Assembly (NCBI GenBank): GCA_903915485.1
Contig: CAIWTC010000743.1
Location: 1 to 5,856, forward strand
Source: an uncultured Ignavibacteriales bacterium
GTDB lineage: Bacteria > Bacteroidota > Ignavibacteria > Ignavibacteriales > Ignavibacteriaceae
DNA length: 5,856 nt
Direction: 5' to 3'
The notes under the pieces were generated by a model that worked only from the letters and a program-made list of their open reading frames with translations, ran no database searches and was not told where the DNA came from. Positions 1 through 5,841 of this stretch are shown in pieces (the stretch's first letter is position 1; each line of letters opens with the position of its first letter). A program made the position numbers and the translations under genes.

Positions 1-185
1 AAGAAAACGACTACCCAAAATAACCCGCCTAAAAGATTCACAGGCACAGGCTCGCTTCCGACTGAAAATAGTATCACACTTATCGTAACAATAACAAACA
101 TCACCAATGAATTTATTGCATACCTTGTCCGTATTTCTGAGGACAAGTCTTTCTTAAACATTGCTATAATCTGTGCTAAATTCAT
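1..185 (-). CDS. ccmB: Heme exporter/cytochrome c maturation permease CcmB, N-terminal part (runs off window)
   Basis: This is the inner-membrane permease subunit that works with CcmA in cytochrome c maturation system I, where the CcmAB ATPase drives release of holo-CcmE (family knowledge). About 61 codons are visible before the window ends at base 1; the ATG is at 185-183. The translation begins MNLAQIIAMFKKDL, a short amphipathic basic stretch. A hydrophobic helix follows at about residues 26-42, then SVGSEPVPVNLLGG and the start of another membrane stretch (LFWVVVFF). This matches the CcmB pattern known from E. coli: basic N-terminus, first helix ending in SIGPEP, a short loop, then a second helix containing 'IIWV'. 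The start codon overlaps the ccmA stop as ATGA, and a purine-rich AAGAAGAA precedes it. The assignment is firm because both the sequence pattern and the ccmA neighbour agree; only the fragment can be judged. Confidence 0.88.
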   Translation of the reverse strand, partial: MNLAQIIAMFKKDLSSEIRTRYAINSLVMFVIVTISVILFSVGSEPVPVNLLGGLFWVVVF

Positions 186-817
186 TTCTTCTTGTAATCC
201 TGAATGTTTATGACTGAATTACATAAAGCTAAATCCGCGTCCTCATTCGAGGCAATAAGTATAATCTTTTTGTCTTTGTTTTCATCTATTAAAGAATAAA
301 TCTGGTCGCGACCGTTGTTATCTAAATTTGATATCGGCTCATCTAAAATAATCAGTTGAGGATTATGAACAAAAGCAAAAATAAGTCTCAATCTTTGCTT
401 CATTCCTGACGAGTATGCTCTCAAAACATCTTTCCGTCTATCACTAAGCAAAAATGTTTTGAACAGATAATCTTCGTACTCACTATTTTTTTCAAGACCG
501 CGAATTGCTGTCAGCATATCGATATTTTCAATAGCAGAAAACTCTTCATATAAGTTTAAATAAGGTGAAGCAAAACCAATATGATTCAAGATATCATCTT
601 GCTGAAGTGTTTTGCCTTCTAATGTATGAACAACCGAACCGCTTGAGTGATTAAGTAATCCTGCAATTATCTTTACTAAAGTTGACTTTCCGCTTCCGTT
701 TGCACCTGCAATTCCATAGATGCCGTTTGCATTGTAAGTTAGATTAATATTATCAAAAATAACCCTGCGGTTATATGTCTTTGATAAATTTTTAAGTTCT
801 AAAGAATACTTATTCAT
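182..817 (-). CDS. ccmA: ABC transporter ATP-binding protein, CcmA (heme exporter/cytochrome c maturation)
   Basis: This is the 211-aa ATPase subunit, near the usual CcmA length of about 205-210. It would power the CcmB permease at the cytoplasmic face of the inner membrane during c-type cytochrome assembly. Motifs visible in order are Walker A GANGSGKST (38-46), signature SSGMKQ (136-141), Walker B LIILDEP (155-161) and D-loop SNLD (163-166). Two switch positions are unusual. The Q-loop region reads GFASPYLNLYEE (81-92) with no Gln, and the H-loop position is Asn191 in LIASNED instead of His. The Walker motifs and catalytic Glu160 are intact, so the protein is probably an active ATPase; the substitutions may be a lineage trait. 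It starts at an ATG 4 nt after the protease stop with no strong Shine-Dalgarno, and its TGA overlaps the ccmB ATG. The name relies strongly on the adjacent ccmB, since the ATPase alone could be another small ABC-2 type ATPase. Confidence 0.85.
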   Translation of the reverse strand: MNKYSLELKNLSKTYNRRVIFDNINLTYNANGIYGIAGANGSGKSTLVKIIAGLLNHSSGSVVHTLEGKTLQQDDILNHIGFASPYLNLYEEFSAIENIDMLTAIRGLEKNSEYEDYLFKTFLLSDRRKDVLRAYSSGMKQRLRLIFAFVHNPQLIILDEPISNLDNNGRDQIYSLIDENKDKKIILIASNEDADLALCNSVINIQDYKKK

Positions 818-821
818 AAAC

Positions 822-1106
822 TCATTTATTCACTATTACAAATTTTCCAAAAGCCTTATTCAACCTTGAAGAAATACAATATATATAAACTCCCGAAGCA
901 AGGGGTTTAGTTCCAAAATCAGTTAGCGGATTAAGGCGCACACAGTTTCTAACCGTAAAATATGTATTCACTCTGGATGAGTATATTTCATTCATAGCAG
1001 AAGTGTACAAATGAAACTCAACCTCAGTGTCGGTGTCGTTTGGTTTCAATGGAATGCTGATATGCGGTGTTTTCAAATTCCCTATAACAAAAGGGCTCGG
1101 ATACGG
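822..1106 (-). other. Putative T9SS C-terminal sorting domain (protein domain within the protease)
   Basis: This covers residues 461-554 of the protease. It shows a degenerate PNPF-like opening (PYPSPF), beta-strand-like segments (HISIPL, EVEFHLY) and a 'PLASGVYIYCIS' then 'GKFVIVNK' ending. These are the landmarks of type A C-terminal domains recognised by the type IX secretion machinery in Bacteroidota and relatives. The usual central 'G..V' strands are weak, so it could instead be a generic FlgD-like Ig fold. Confidence 0.6.
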
Positions 1107-2486
1107 ACTCAGTTCATCACTAAAATAATTTATATTGGGACTAACATCGGCATTGTTTAACATAACCTTTGACTGCCATACAGCAGATGGAGGGAACGAA
1201 TAGGATAGGAAATACCTTCCCGCAACACGACTGACATCTTTTAGTGAATCCAGACTTATAGAAATACTGTACGGATAATAAACTGATGGCTGAGAAATTG
1301 AATTTTCGATGTCGCCATTGGATACTATAAAAGCCAAAGAGTCCACGGTGCCTTGATTATTATATATTGAGATAAGATTTAATGCCGCCGGATGTGACTG
1401 CATATCTAAGCGAAGAGTCCTGGAAGTTAATTGTGCCGTTAATGGTCTTAGCGATGGATAGAGAGATGCATCCTTGAAATATTTTCTTTCGGATGATGCG
1501 CGGTAATTTGTATAGAATAATTCATTCGCAAACTCCGAGAAAACATCATTGAAAGTGGAACCATAATGGATGATACTCTGATTGATTGCTTCAATTGCTT
1601 TATAGGTTTTCAACAACTCCCACTGTCTTTTAATTATTTCTGCATCGTATTTTTTTGTTAAAAATATATTCCACACTGCAATATCATAACCGTCATGAGA
1701 AAATAATGACTGATCAGTAGTTGAGAAAAAACTTTTACAGTAAAACACATAATCGTTTATCTCCGGGAATACAAATTCTTCCATCGTGGTTGATGTCATC
1801 TCGTAAAAGAATAAATCTACAAAATTATCATTATCAAATCTGACCGGATAATTCCCTAATTGAATTGCATGATGAAATTCATGCGCGGCAGTAACCATCG
1901 CTGCGGCAATTCCTTTGGTCGGATATCCTGTAAAATCAGAATTAATTTTTAAGTAAGATAAGAATGTGGAGGAGCCAGGAGTTACTTCATTTTCGGGGAT
2001 GGTTGAACCATACTCCATGGAAAGTAAAGTAAGATAAACATCGTATTTATTATCACCACCAATTATTCCGTCAGAAGGAGGCGGCGGATATCCCAAATAA
2101 TTAACTTCATAGTTGTAGGCGGAATCAAGAGCATCACAAAGAGCACTGACAGAGTACTTAGGTACTCCGCCCGAAATAGTATTGTAATGAACTCTGAAGT
2201 ATCCTGATGCGGAGACAACACTTGTGTCTGATACCGGTCGGGTGGATGACTGAATCTCTTTATTTAATTGACCTGTATTATGTTTCATTTCTATAATCTT
2301 AGCCCTAAGGTTGGCTGCAAATCCGCATTTACTAATTACAGGGCCATCCTCATTATCTAAAGATTCAGAAGATTTCATATGGTTAGCAGTCAATAAGTCA
2401 GCAGACTTCCCTATGCCAAGTGCATATATTGTGTTGCCGCAAATCAAAAGGGCGAACAGTAATCTGCTAATGTATTTTCTTAGCAA
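822..2486 (-). CDS. Secreted HExxH zinc metalloprotease with type IX secretion-like C-terminal domain
   Basis: This is a 554-aa predicted secreted peptidase. Residues 1-22 form a signal peptide (basic MLRKYISR, then a hydrophobic core ending in IYA). The zinc site is TAAHEFHHAIQ, with His202, Glu203 and His206 as metal and catalytic residues. Glu229 in YEMTSTTMEE, 23 residues further on, fits the third ligand in the place where relatives have EGTATWMEE. The layout (FRVHY near 97-101, HEFxHAIQ, then E..T..MEE..FPEINDY) resembles the MXAN_6640-type putative metalloproteases. Residues from about 456 to 554 start with SPYPSPF and end SGVYIYCISS..KAFGKFVIVNK, typical of a T9SS type A sorting domain. 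Export to the surface or medium is inferred from this. The start is TTG: the codon just upstream is an in-frame TAG, a strong Shine-Dalgarno lies 6 nt upstream, and the next ATG (residue 37) would remove the signal peptide. It overlaps the upstream gene by 20 nt. The substrate is unknown. Confidence 0.82.
   Translation of the reverse strand: MLRKYISRLLFALLICGNTIYALGIGKSADLLTANHMKSSESLDNEDGPVISKCGFAANLRAKIIEMKHNTGQLNKEIQSSTRPVSDTSVVSASGYFRVHYNTISGGVPKYSVSALCDALDSAYNYEVNYLGYPPPPSDGIIGGDNKYDVYLTLLSMEYGSTIPENEVTPGSSTFLSYLKINSDFTGYPTKGIAAAMVTAAHEFHHAIQLGNYPVRFDNDNFVDLFFYEMTSTTMEEFVFPEINDYVFYCKSFFSTTDQSLFSHDGYDIAVWNIFLTKKYDAEIIKRQWELLKTYKAIEAINQSIIHYGSTFNDVFSEFANELFYTNYRASSERKYFKDASLYPSLRPLTAQLTSRTLRLDMQSHPAALNLISIYNNQGTVDSLAFIVSNGDIENSISQPSVYYPYSISISLDSLKDVSRVAGRYFLSYSFPPSAVWQSKVMLNNADVSPNINYFSDELSPYPSPFVIGNLKTPHISIPLKPNDTDTEVEFHLYTSAMNEIYSSRVNTYFTVRNCVRLNPLTDFGTKPLASGVYIYCISSRLNKAFGKFVIVNK
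1869..1883 (-). other. HExxH zinc-binding motif codons of the protease
   Basis: The codons for HEFHH (residues 202-206) lie here. His202 and His206 would bind zinc and Glu203 would be the general base. The motif sits in a short hydrophobic helix (AAAMVTAAHEFHHAIQL), as expected for a gluzincin active-site helix. Confidence 0.85.
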
Positions 2487-4518
2487 CTACTCCCTCCTTT
2501 TGCTGTGAAATTATGAAAACAAAATTTTCCTTACCGATTTTTTTTATAATAGCTGATTCAGCATTTAGAGTTCCATCTATTAAACAAAATGATGCAGAAC
2601 TAGTACCGTTAAAATCAGCAGTAAAAAGTTTATTGTCCTTCGAATTAAATAATGGGAATTCATCAATATGGCTTCTGTAACTTTTCAAAACTGACAATTC
2701 TGTTTGCTGGTTGAAATCATTGCTTTTTTCAATCTTTAAAGTTTTGTCATTCCCACCTGTAAATCTGCAGTAATATGAATTATCCTTCTTAAAGAAAGTA
2801 GTGATATGATTTTTTTTATCCCATACATAATCACCCGCAAATGTACCTATCATTACGCTTGACTTCAGACTATTCTTATAGGCTATATTTGTTGACTTCT
2901 CCTGAAGGTTCCACAAGTGCATCAAATATTCATCTTTAGTTTCAGTAGTGAACATTACGGTTTTTGTACTTAATATTTTCCCATTGGTAAAATTAAAAAG
3001 GTTTGAAGATGAAGCGGTACTCTTATATCCGTTATTTGACTTAACATATAAATCATAAGTAACCTTACTGTTACTTAATGCTAATACTCCTAATTGTCTA
3101 TCGTTAATTGACTGATAGACGATGTCGTAGTCAAGCAGTTTTCCTGCAAACGGTATAAATTTTCTATCGTACTTCGCAGACTTCAAGTCTAAACTTAATG
3201 CTTGAATCGTCTGCAACTTGGAGCCTGAAAGATAAAACTCAACAGTATTTTCTTTTACAGTTTCATAAAGCCCTTCCTCGTAACTACCGAACAAAGGGAT
3301 GACATAATATTTTACCAATCCATGTTGTGACTGGTAGAAATGAAGTGTCGAATTTTCTCCATCTATAATCGCACACTCTATTCTATCACCTTTATTCTTT
3401 GAGGAAACAAAACTACTTTTGTGATTGGTGTAGAATGCAAAATTATTTGTGTTGCTGAGATTTTCAAATCTGTTAATAGTCAGCAAACTATGTTGGCCGC
3501 TCAGAACCGCTAAATTAGCAAAACCTGATTTAATATATGAATTCAGCATATTAGTCGTTTTACCGGGCAAATATGGTACTGCCGAATAAAATACCGCATC
3601 CTGCTTCTGAAATAATATCGAAACTCCCCCATTATCCTCCTGATAAGCTATATCAACCTTTTTGTCATCATTGAAATCCCCGAAGAAATAGCTTTCTATC
3701 TTTGAAGGTAAAAGGAATGACTTCTTTGCAGCAAATGAATGGACTGAATCACCGAGAAGAATCTCAAACGAAGTTCCCGATACATAAGAGATATCATCAT
3801 ACCCATCATTATTAATATCTTTAGCGGATATTTTGTCAATCGCACCATTAATCTGCAATGTTTTTTCCAGTCTGAAATCACCTCTGGAGTTGTTGTAATA
3901 GAAATACAATCCGCCGGATTTCAAATCGGTGGCAACAAAATCTGAATAGCCATCAGAGTTAACATCTGAAACTGTACCGCTTGAAAAATAATATTTTTGT
4001 TCTATACTTTTTTTCGCCCATCCGCTTTTGCTATGATTAAGTATTAGTAACCCGTTAAAGTTTGGGCCAAACAATAGCACTTCTTTGAATCCATCTTTAT
4101 CCGTATCAGCAGAAATCATTTCTGAAGGAAGCGTAGTAAGTTTATATGTTTGAATAACCTTGAAGCACGAGTCGTTAATAAGTTGAACAATCCCAACCTG
4201 CTTACTTTTATTTGAAATAAATGAAAAGGTCGCAGAAACTTCTGAGTTAAGTAGAACTAGTGAAGAAAAAGGAATAGACGAAGCAATTTTATGACTCTTA
4301 AATGACCCTGAGTTATCAGTCTCCAAAATTATTTCACAAGAATTACTTTTGGAATTATATAAAATAAATCCCGCCTTATTTTGGCCATGCGCAAAAGGAG
4401 TGAACCCATCATACTCATTTTGAAACGAGCATGAATTCAGTTGAAAAAATTTATTGACAGGAATTTGGGCAGTTAAAAATATATTAAGCCCAAAAATTGT
4501 TAGAAGTAAAAGTCTGAT
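2467..4518 (-). CDS. Secreted FG-GAP/VCBS-repeat beta-propeller protein of unknown function, start codon uncertain
   Basis: The open frame gives about 683 aa if it starts at the ATC at 4518-4516, one base after the thioesterase stop. From there the protein opens IRLLLLTIFGLNIFLTAQ, a clear signal peptide with likely cleavage after Ala17. An in-frame TAG lies at 4539-4537, and there is no ATG, GTG or TTG until a TTG at 4326. That TTG start would leave 619 aa without a signal peptide. Four FG-GAP/VCBS calcium loops follow at residues 138-146, 185-193, 234-242 and 281-289 (DTDKDGFKE, DVNSDGYSD, DINNDGYDD, DFNDDKKVD), spaced 47-49 residues. The C-terminal half has only degenerate repeats (for example DFNGTSSASF near 635). 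No enzyme motif or obvious T9SS tail is visible. Such propellers usually bind ligands or proteins outside the cytoplasm. It overlaps the protease gene by 20 nt, so coupled translation is likely and a shared role is possible but unproven. Confidence 0.8.
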   Translation of the reverse strand: MRLLLLTIFGLNIFLTAQIPVNKFFQLNSCSFQNEYDGFTPFAHGQNKAGFILYNSKSNSCEIILETDNSGSFKSHKIASSIPFSSLVLLNSEVSATFSFISNKSKQVGIVQLINDSCFKVIQTYKLTTLPSEMISADTDKDGFKEVLLFGPNFNGLLILNHSKSGWAKKSIEQKYYFSSGTVSDVNSDGYSDFVATDLKSGGLYFYYNNSRGDFRLEKTLQINGAIDKISAKDINNDGYDDISYVSGTSFEILLGDSVHSFAAKKSFLLPSKIESYFFGDFNDDKKVDIAYQEDNGGVSILFQKQDAVFYSAVPYLPGKTTNMLNSYIKSGFANLAVLSGQHSLLTINRFENLSNTNNFAFYTNHKSSFVSSKNKGDRIECAIIDGENSTLHFYQSQHGLVKYYVIPLFGSYEEGLYETVKENTVEFYLSGSKLQTIQALSLDLKSAKYDRKFIPFAGKLLDYDIVYQSINDRQLGVLALSNSKVTYDLYVKSNNGYKSTASSSNLFNFTNGKILSTKTVMFTTETKDEYLMHLWNLQEKSTNIAYKNSLKSSVMIGTFAGDYVWDKKNHITTFFKKDNSYYCRFTGGNDKTLKIEKSNDFNQQTELSVLKSYRSHIDEFPLFNSKDNKLFTADFNGTSSASFCLIDGTLNAESAIIKKIGKENFVFIISQQKEGVVAKKIH
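2493..2500 (-). promoter_or_regulatory. Strong Shine-Dalgarno for the metalloprotease TTG start
   Basis: Read on the minus strand this is AAAGGAGG, a near-perfect match to the anti-Shine-Dalgarno sequence, with 6 nt between it and the TTG at 2486. It lies inside the end of the upstream propeller gene and decides the start: an in-frame TAG immediately precedes the TTG, so no longer version is possible. Such a strong site is notable in a group where many genes lack one, and it may compensate for the weak start codon. Confidence 0.85.
3652..4107 (-). repeat. Four tandem FG-GAP/VCBS calcium-binding loop repeats (protein level)
   Basis: Four D-x-[DN]-x-D-G-x-x-[DE] loops recur every 47-49 codons: DTDKDGFKE, DVNSDGYSD, DINNDGYDD and DFNDDKKVD. 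The first two are followed by strands such as EVLLFG..GLLIL and FVATD..GLYFYYNN, the usual blade pattern of an integrin-like beta-propeller. The fourth lacks the loop glycine. The DNA itself is not obviously repeated, so these are diverged protein repeats rather than recent duplications. Confidence 0.8.
4465..4518 (-). other. Signal peptide region of the propeller protein, apparent ATC start
   Basis: The minus strand reads TAG-T-ATC-AGA-CTT-TTA. The TAG ends the thioesterase gene, and the following frame encodes a basic residue, a run of leucines and a hydrophobic core ending in LTAQ. A GGGA-containing purine run (AAAAAAGGGAAAAG) sits just upstream as a possible ribosome binding site. The ATC may be a rare near-cognate start, a mutated ATG or a sequencing error; the sequence cannot separate these. 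Confidence 0.65.
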
Positions 4519-4519
4519 A

Positions 4520-4990
4520 CTACTTTTCCCTTTTTTCTATTCTCTTCTGGCGGCGACTGAGAGCTTCTTCAAATCTAATTGATTCAATCTCAGTCTCCGG
4601 GAAAACTTGGCGTGATTTTATCGGGTTTCCACTATCATCAATACATACAAAGGTTAAGTATGCCGAATTAGAATGAACCCGTCTACCCTCTTTGTAGGAC
4701 TCGGCAAGAACCCTGACGCCAATTTCCATAGAAGATGAAAACACTCTATTCACACTTGCAATCAGGCTGACCACATCACCCAAATGAATTGGCGCATGAA
4801 AATCAATTTTATCAACAGAAGCAGTGACGCATACTTTGCCGTTCAGTTTGTAACCGCTCATTGCGGCGCAGATATCAATCCAATGCATCAACTGTCCGCC
4901 CAATAAATTTCCTAACTGATTAGTATGCTGAGGCAGTACTAACTCAGTCATCTGTATAATGGTTGAACTGACTGAACCTGGTTCCATCAT
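4520..4990 (-). CDS. Hotdog-fold acyl-CoA thioesterase (YciA/BACH type)
   Basis: This is a 156-aa cytoplasmic enzyme expected to hydrolyse acyl-CoA to free acid plus CoA. The family motif is at LPQHTNQLGNLLGGQLMHWID (19-39), where Asn24 and Asp39 correspond to the usual catalytic residues and the GG at 31-32 helps bind the thioester. DFHAPIHLGDVVSL (63-76) and the SNSAYLTFVCID strand (107-118) complete the single hotdog domain. The tail is highly charged (SRRQKRIEKREK). The length is typical of YciA-like proteins, which form hexamers of hotdog dimers. Chain-length preference cannot be read from the sequence. The first ATG (4990) overlaps the bamD TGA and is followed at once by a second ATG (4987); an AGCAGG just upstream could serve either. 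The link to the surrounding envelope genes is unclear. It could be a housekeeping enzyme carried in the operon. Confidence 0.9.
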   Translation of the reverse strand: MMEPGSVSSTIIQMTELVLPQHTNQLGNLLGGQLMHWIDICAAMSGYKLNGKVCVTASVDKIDFHAPIHLGDVVSLIASVNRVFSSSMEIGVRVLAESYKEGRRVHSNSAYLTFVCIDDSGNPIKSRQVFPETEIESIRFEEALSRRQKRIEKREK

Positions 4991-5760
4991 CCTGCTTTTT
5001 TCTCTGATTCTTTTGGAGTCAATTGTGATTTAATTTCTTTGACATCATTGATTCGTTCATTAGTAGAATATTTTGATAAGAATCCGCTGATTTCATTCAA
5101 AGCTTCTACATTGCGTTTTTTAAGAACCAGTAATTTAATTTTGTTGTAAGATGCAATCGGTGCAAACTTGGTATCGTGATAGGTCTCAACAACTTTTCCG
5201 TAATACTGAATGGCGGCAGAATAATATTCCATTCTTTCATAAATCTGTGCATTGTGAAATTCCTTTTCAGCAAGTTTCACATATAATTCTTTAATTTGCT
5301 TTTCCGCACCGGTAACTCTAGGGTCAGTTGGGAAGAAATCAATAAACGCTTGAAGTTCTTCAATTCCTTTGCGGGTGTATTTTTGGTCTAAAGGAAATTG
5401 CGGCGATAATTCAAAATAACATTCGGCCAATTTATACTGTGCATTTGGAATTAAGGGACTGGAGGCCATATTCTTTATAAGTTTGCTGAAATCATAAGCG
5501 GCAAGAAGAAACTCTTTGCGTGCAAAATGACATTCTCCAACTGCAAATTGTGCATCGTCCACAAATTCACTGCCCGGGAACTGAAGCAGAAACGCCTCGT
5601 ACTCCTTCAAAGCAATATCATAAGATTCAGATTTAAATATAGAATCTGCATAGTTATAACGCGCTTTGTCACCCATCGAGGCTGTATCAACGGTTGTGGC
5701 GCAGTTCCATGAGACTAAAGCAATCAGAGCTAGCGTAATTATCGAGATGTATTTTGTCAT
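4987..5760 (-). CDS. bamD: Outer membrane protein assembly lipoprotein BamD (YfiO family)
   Basis: This is a 257-aa TPR-type lipoprotein of the BAM complex, acting on the periplasmic face of the outer membrane with BamA. The N-terminus MTKYISIITLALIALVSWNC is a signal sequence with Cys20 as the probable lipidated residue, although SWN before the Cys is a poor lipobox. Tandem TPR-like helices run from about residue 33 to 245 (ARYNYADSIFKSESYDIALKEY, then DDAQFAVGECHFARKEF). The BamD-typical LDQKYTRKGIEELQAFIDFFP segment lies near 125-145, followed by LAEKEFHNAQIYERMEYYSAAIQYY (about 163-187). The length matches the family. I chose the ATG at 5760. An in-frame TTG at 5778 would add six residues, but it has no better ribosome site and puts extra polar residues before the signal. 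It is the first gene of the operon and its TGA overlaps the thioesterase ATG. Confidence 0.88.
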   Translation of the reverse strand: MTKYISIITLALIALVSWNCATTVDTASMGDKARYNYADSIFKSESYDIALKEYEAFLLQFPGSEFVDDAQFAVGECHFARKEFLLAAYDFSKLIKNMASSPLIPNAQYKLAECYFELSPQFPLDQKYTRKGIEELQAFIDFFPTDPRVTGAEKQIKELYVKLAEKEFHNAQIYERMEYYSAAIQYYGKVVETYHDTKFAPIASYNKIKLLVLKKRNVEALNEISGFLSKYSTNERINDVKEIKSQLTPKESEKKAG

Positions 5761-5841
5761 ATTATTTCTGTTAATCAAATTTATTAAAATAAGTGATTTT
5801 AAGTTATATTAAAAGTCAATATTTCATTCTCTTAGGAAAAA
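5761..5841. promoter_or_regulatory. Divergent AT-rich intergenic region, probable promoter source for both directions
   Basis: These 81 nt separate bamD (leftward) from a gene starting at 5842 (rightward). The region is almost entirely A and T, and it is the only non-coding space upstream of the six-gene operon, so its promoter is probably here. On the plus strand a TATATT (5805-5810) resembles a -10 box but has no convincing -35. No hairpin or clear operator palindrome is evident. Confidence 0.5.
5776..5783 (-). promoter_or_regulatory. Candidate Bacteroidota-type -7 promoter element upstream of bamD
   Basis: On the minus strand the bases read TAAATTTG, matching the TAnnTTTG -7 consensus known from Bacteroidota. 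It ends 15 nt before the bamD ATG, implying a very short leader. No TTG-type -33 element lies at the expected distance, and in such AT-rich DNA a chance match is quite likely. Confidence 0.22.

Noticed and set aside
2439..2441. Cys16 of the protease as a lipoprotein cysteine
   Set aside because: The preceding residues (LLI) lack the small residue required at -1, and the hydrophobic core continues past the Cys to IYA, which fits signal peptidase I instead.
2311..2508. A 65-codon plus-strand open frame opposite the junction of the propeller and protease genes
   Set aside because: It lies antisense to well-supported coding sequence, has no recognisable domain, and its composition looks like a reverse shadow of the signal peptide codons.
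3696..3881. A 61-codon minus-strand open frame inside the propeller gene
   Set aside because: It is an alternate-frame shadow of the calcium-loop region; the Met-rich translation makes no sense as a protein and the main frame shows clear FG-GAP repeats.
4324..4326. TTG as the true start of the propeller gene
   Set aside because: Using it would discard a convincing upstream signal peptide in the same open frame and leave an almost 200-nt gap in an otherwise gapless operon; no good ribosome site precedes it.
5527..5712. A 61-codon plus-strand open frame opposite the start of bamD
   Set aside because: It is antisense to the TPR coding region with no ribosome site or domain, so it is most likely a chance frame.
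5776..5778. TTG as the bamD start, adding six residues
   Set aside because: The ATG at 5760 gives a normal signal sequence, and the extension adds only INRNN-type polar residues without a better ribosome site.
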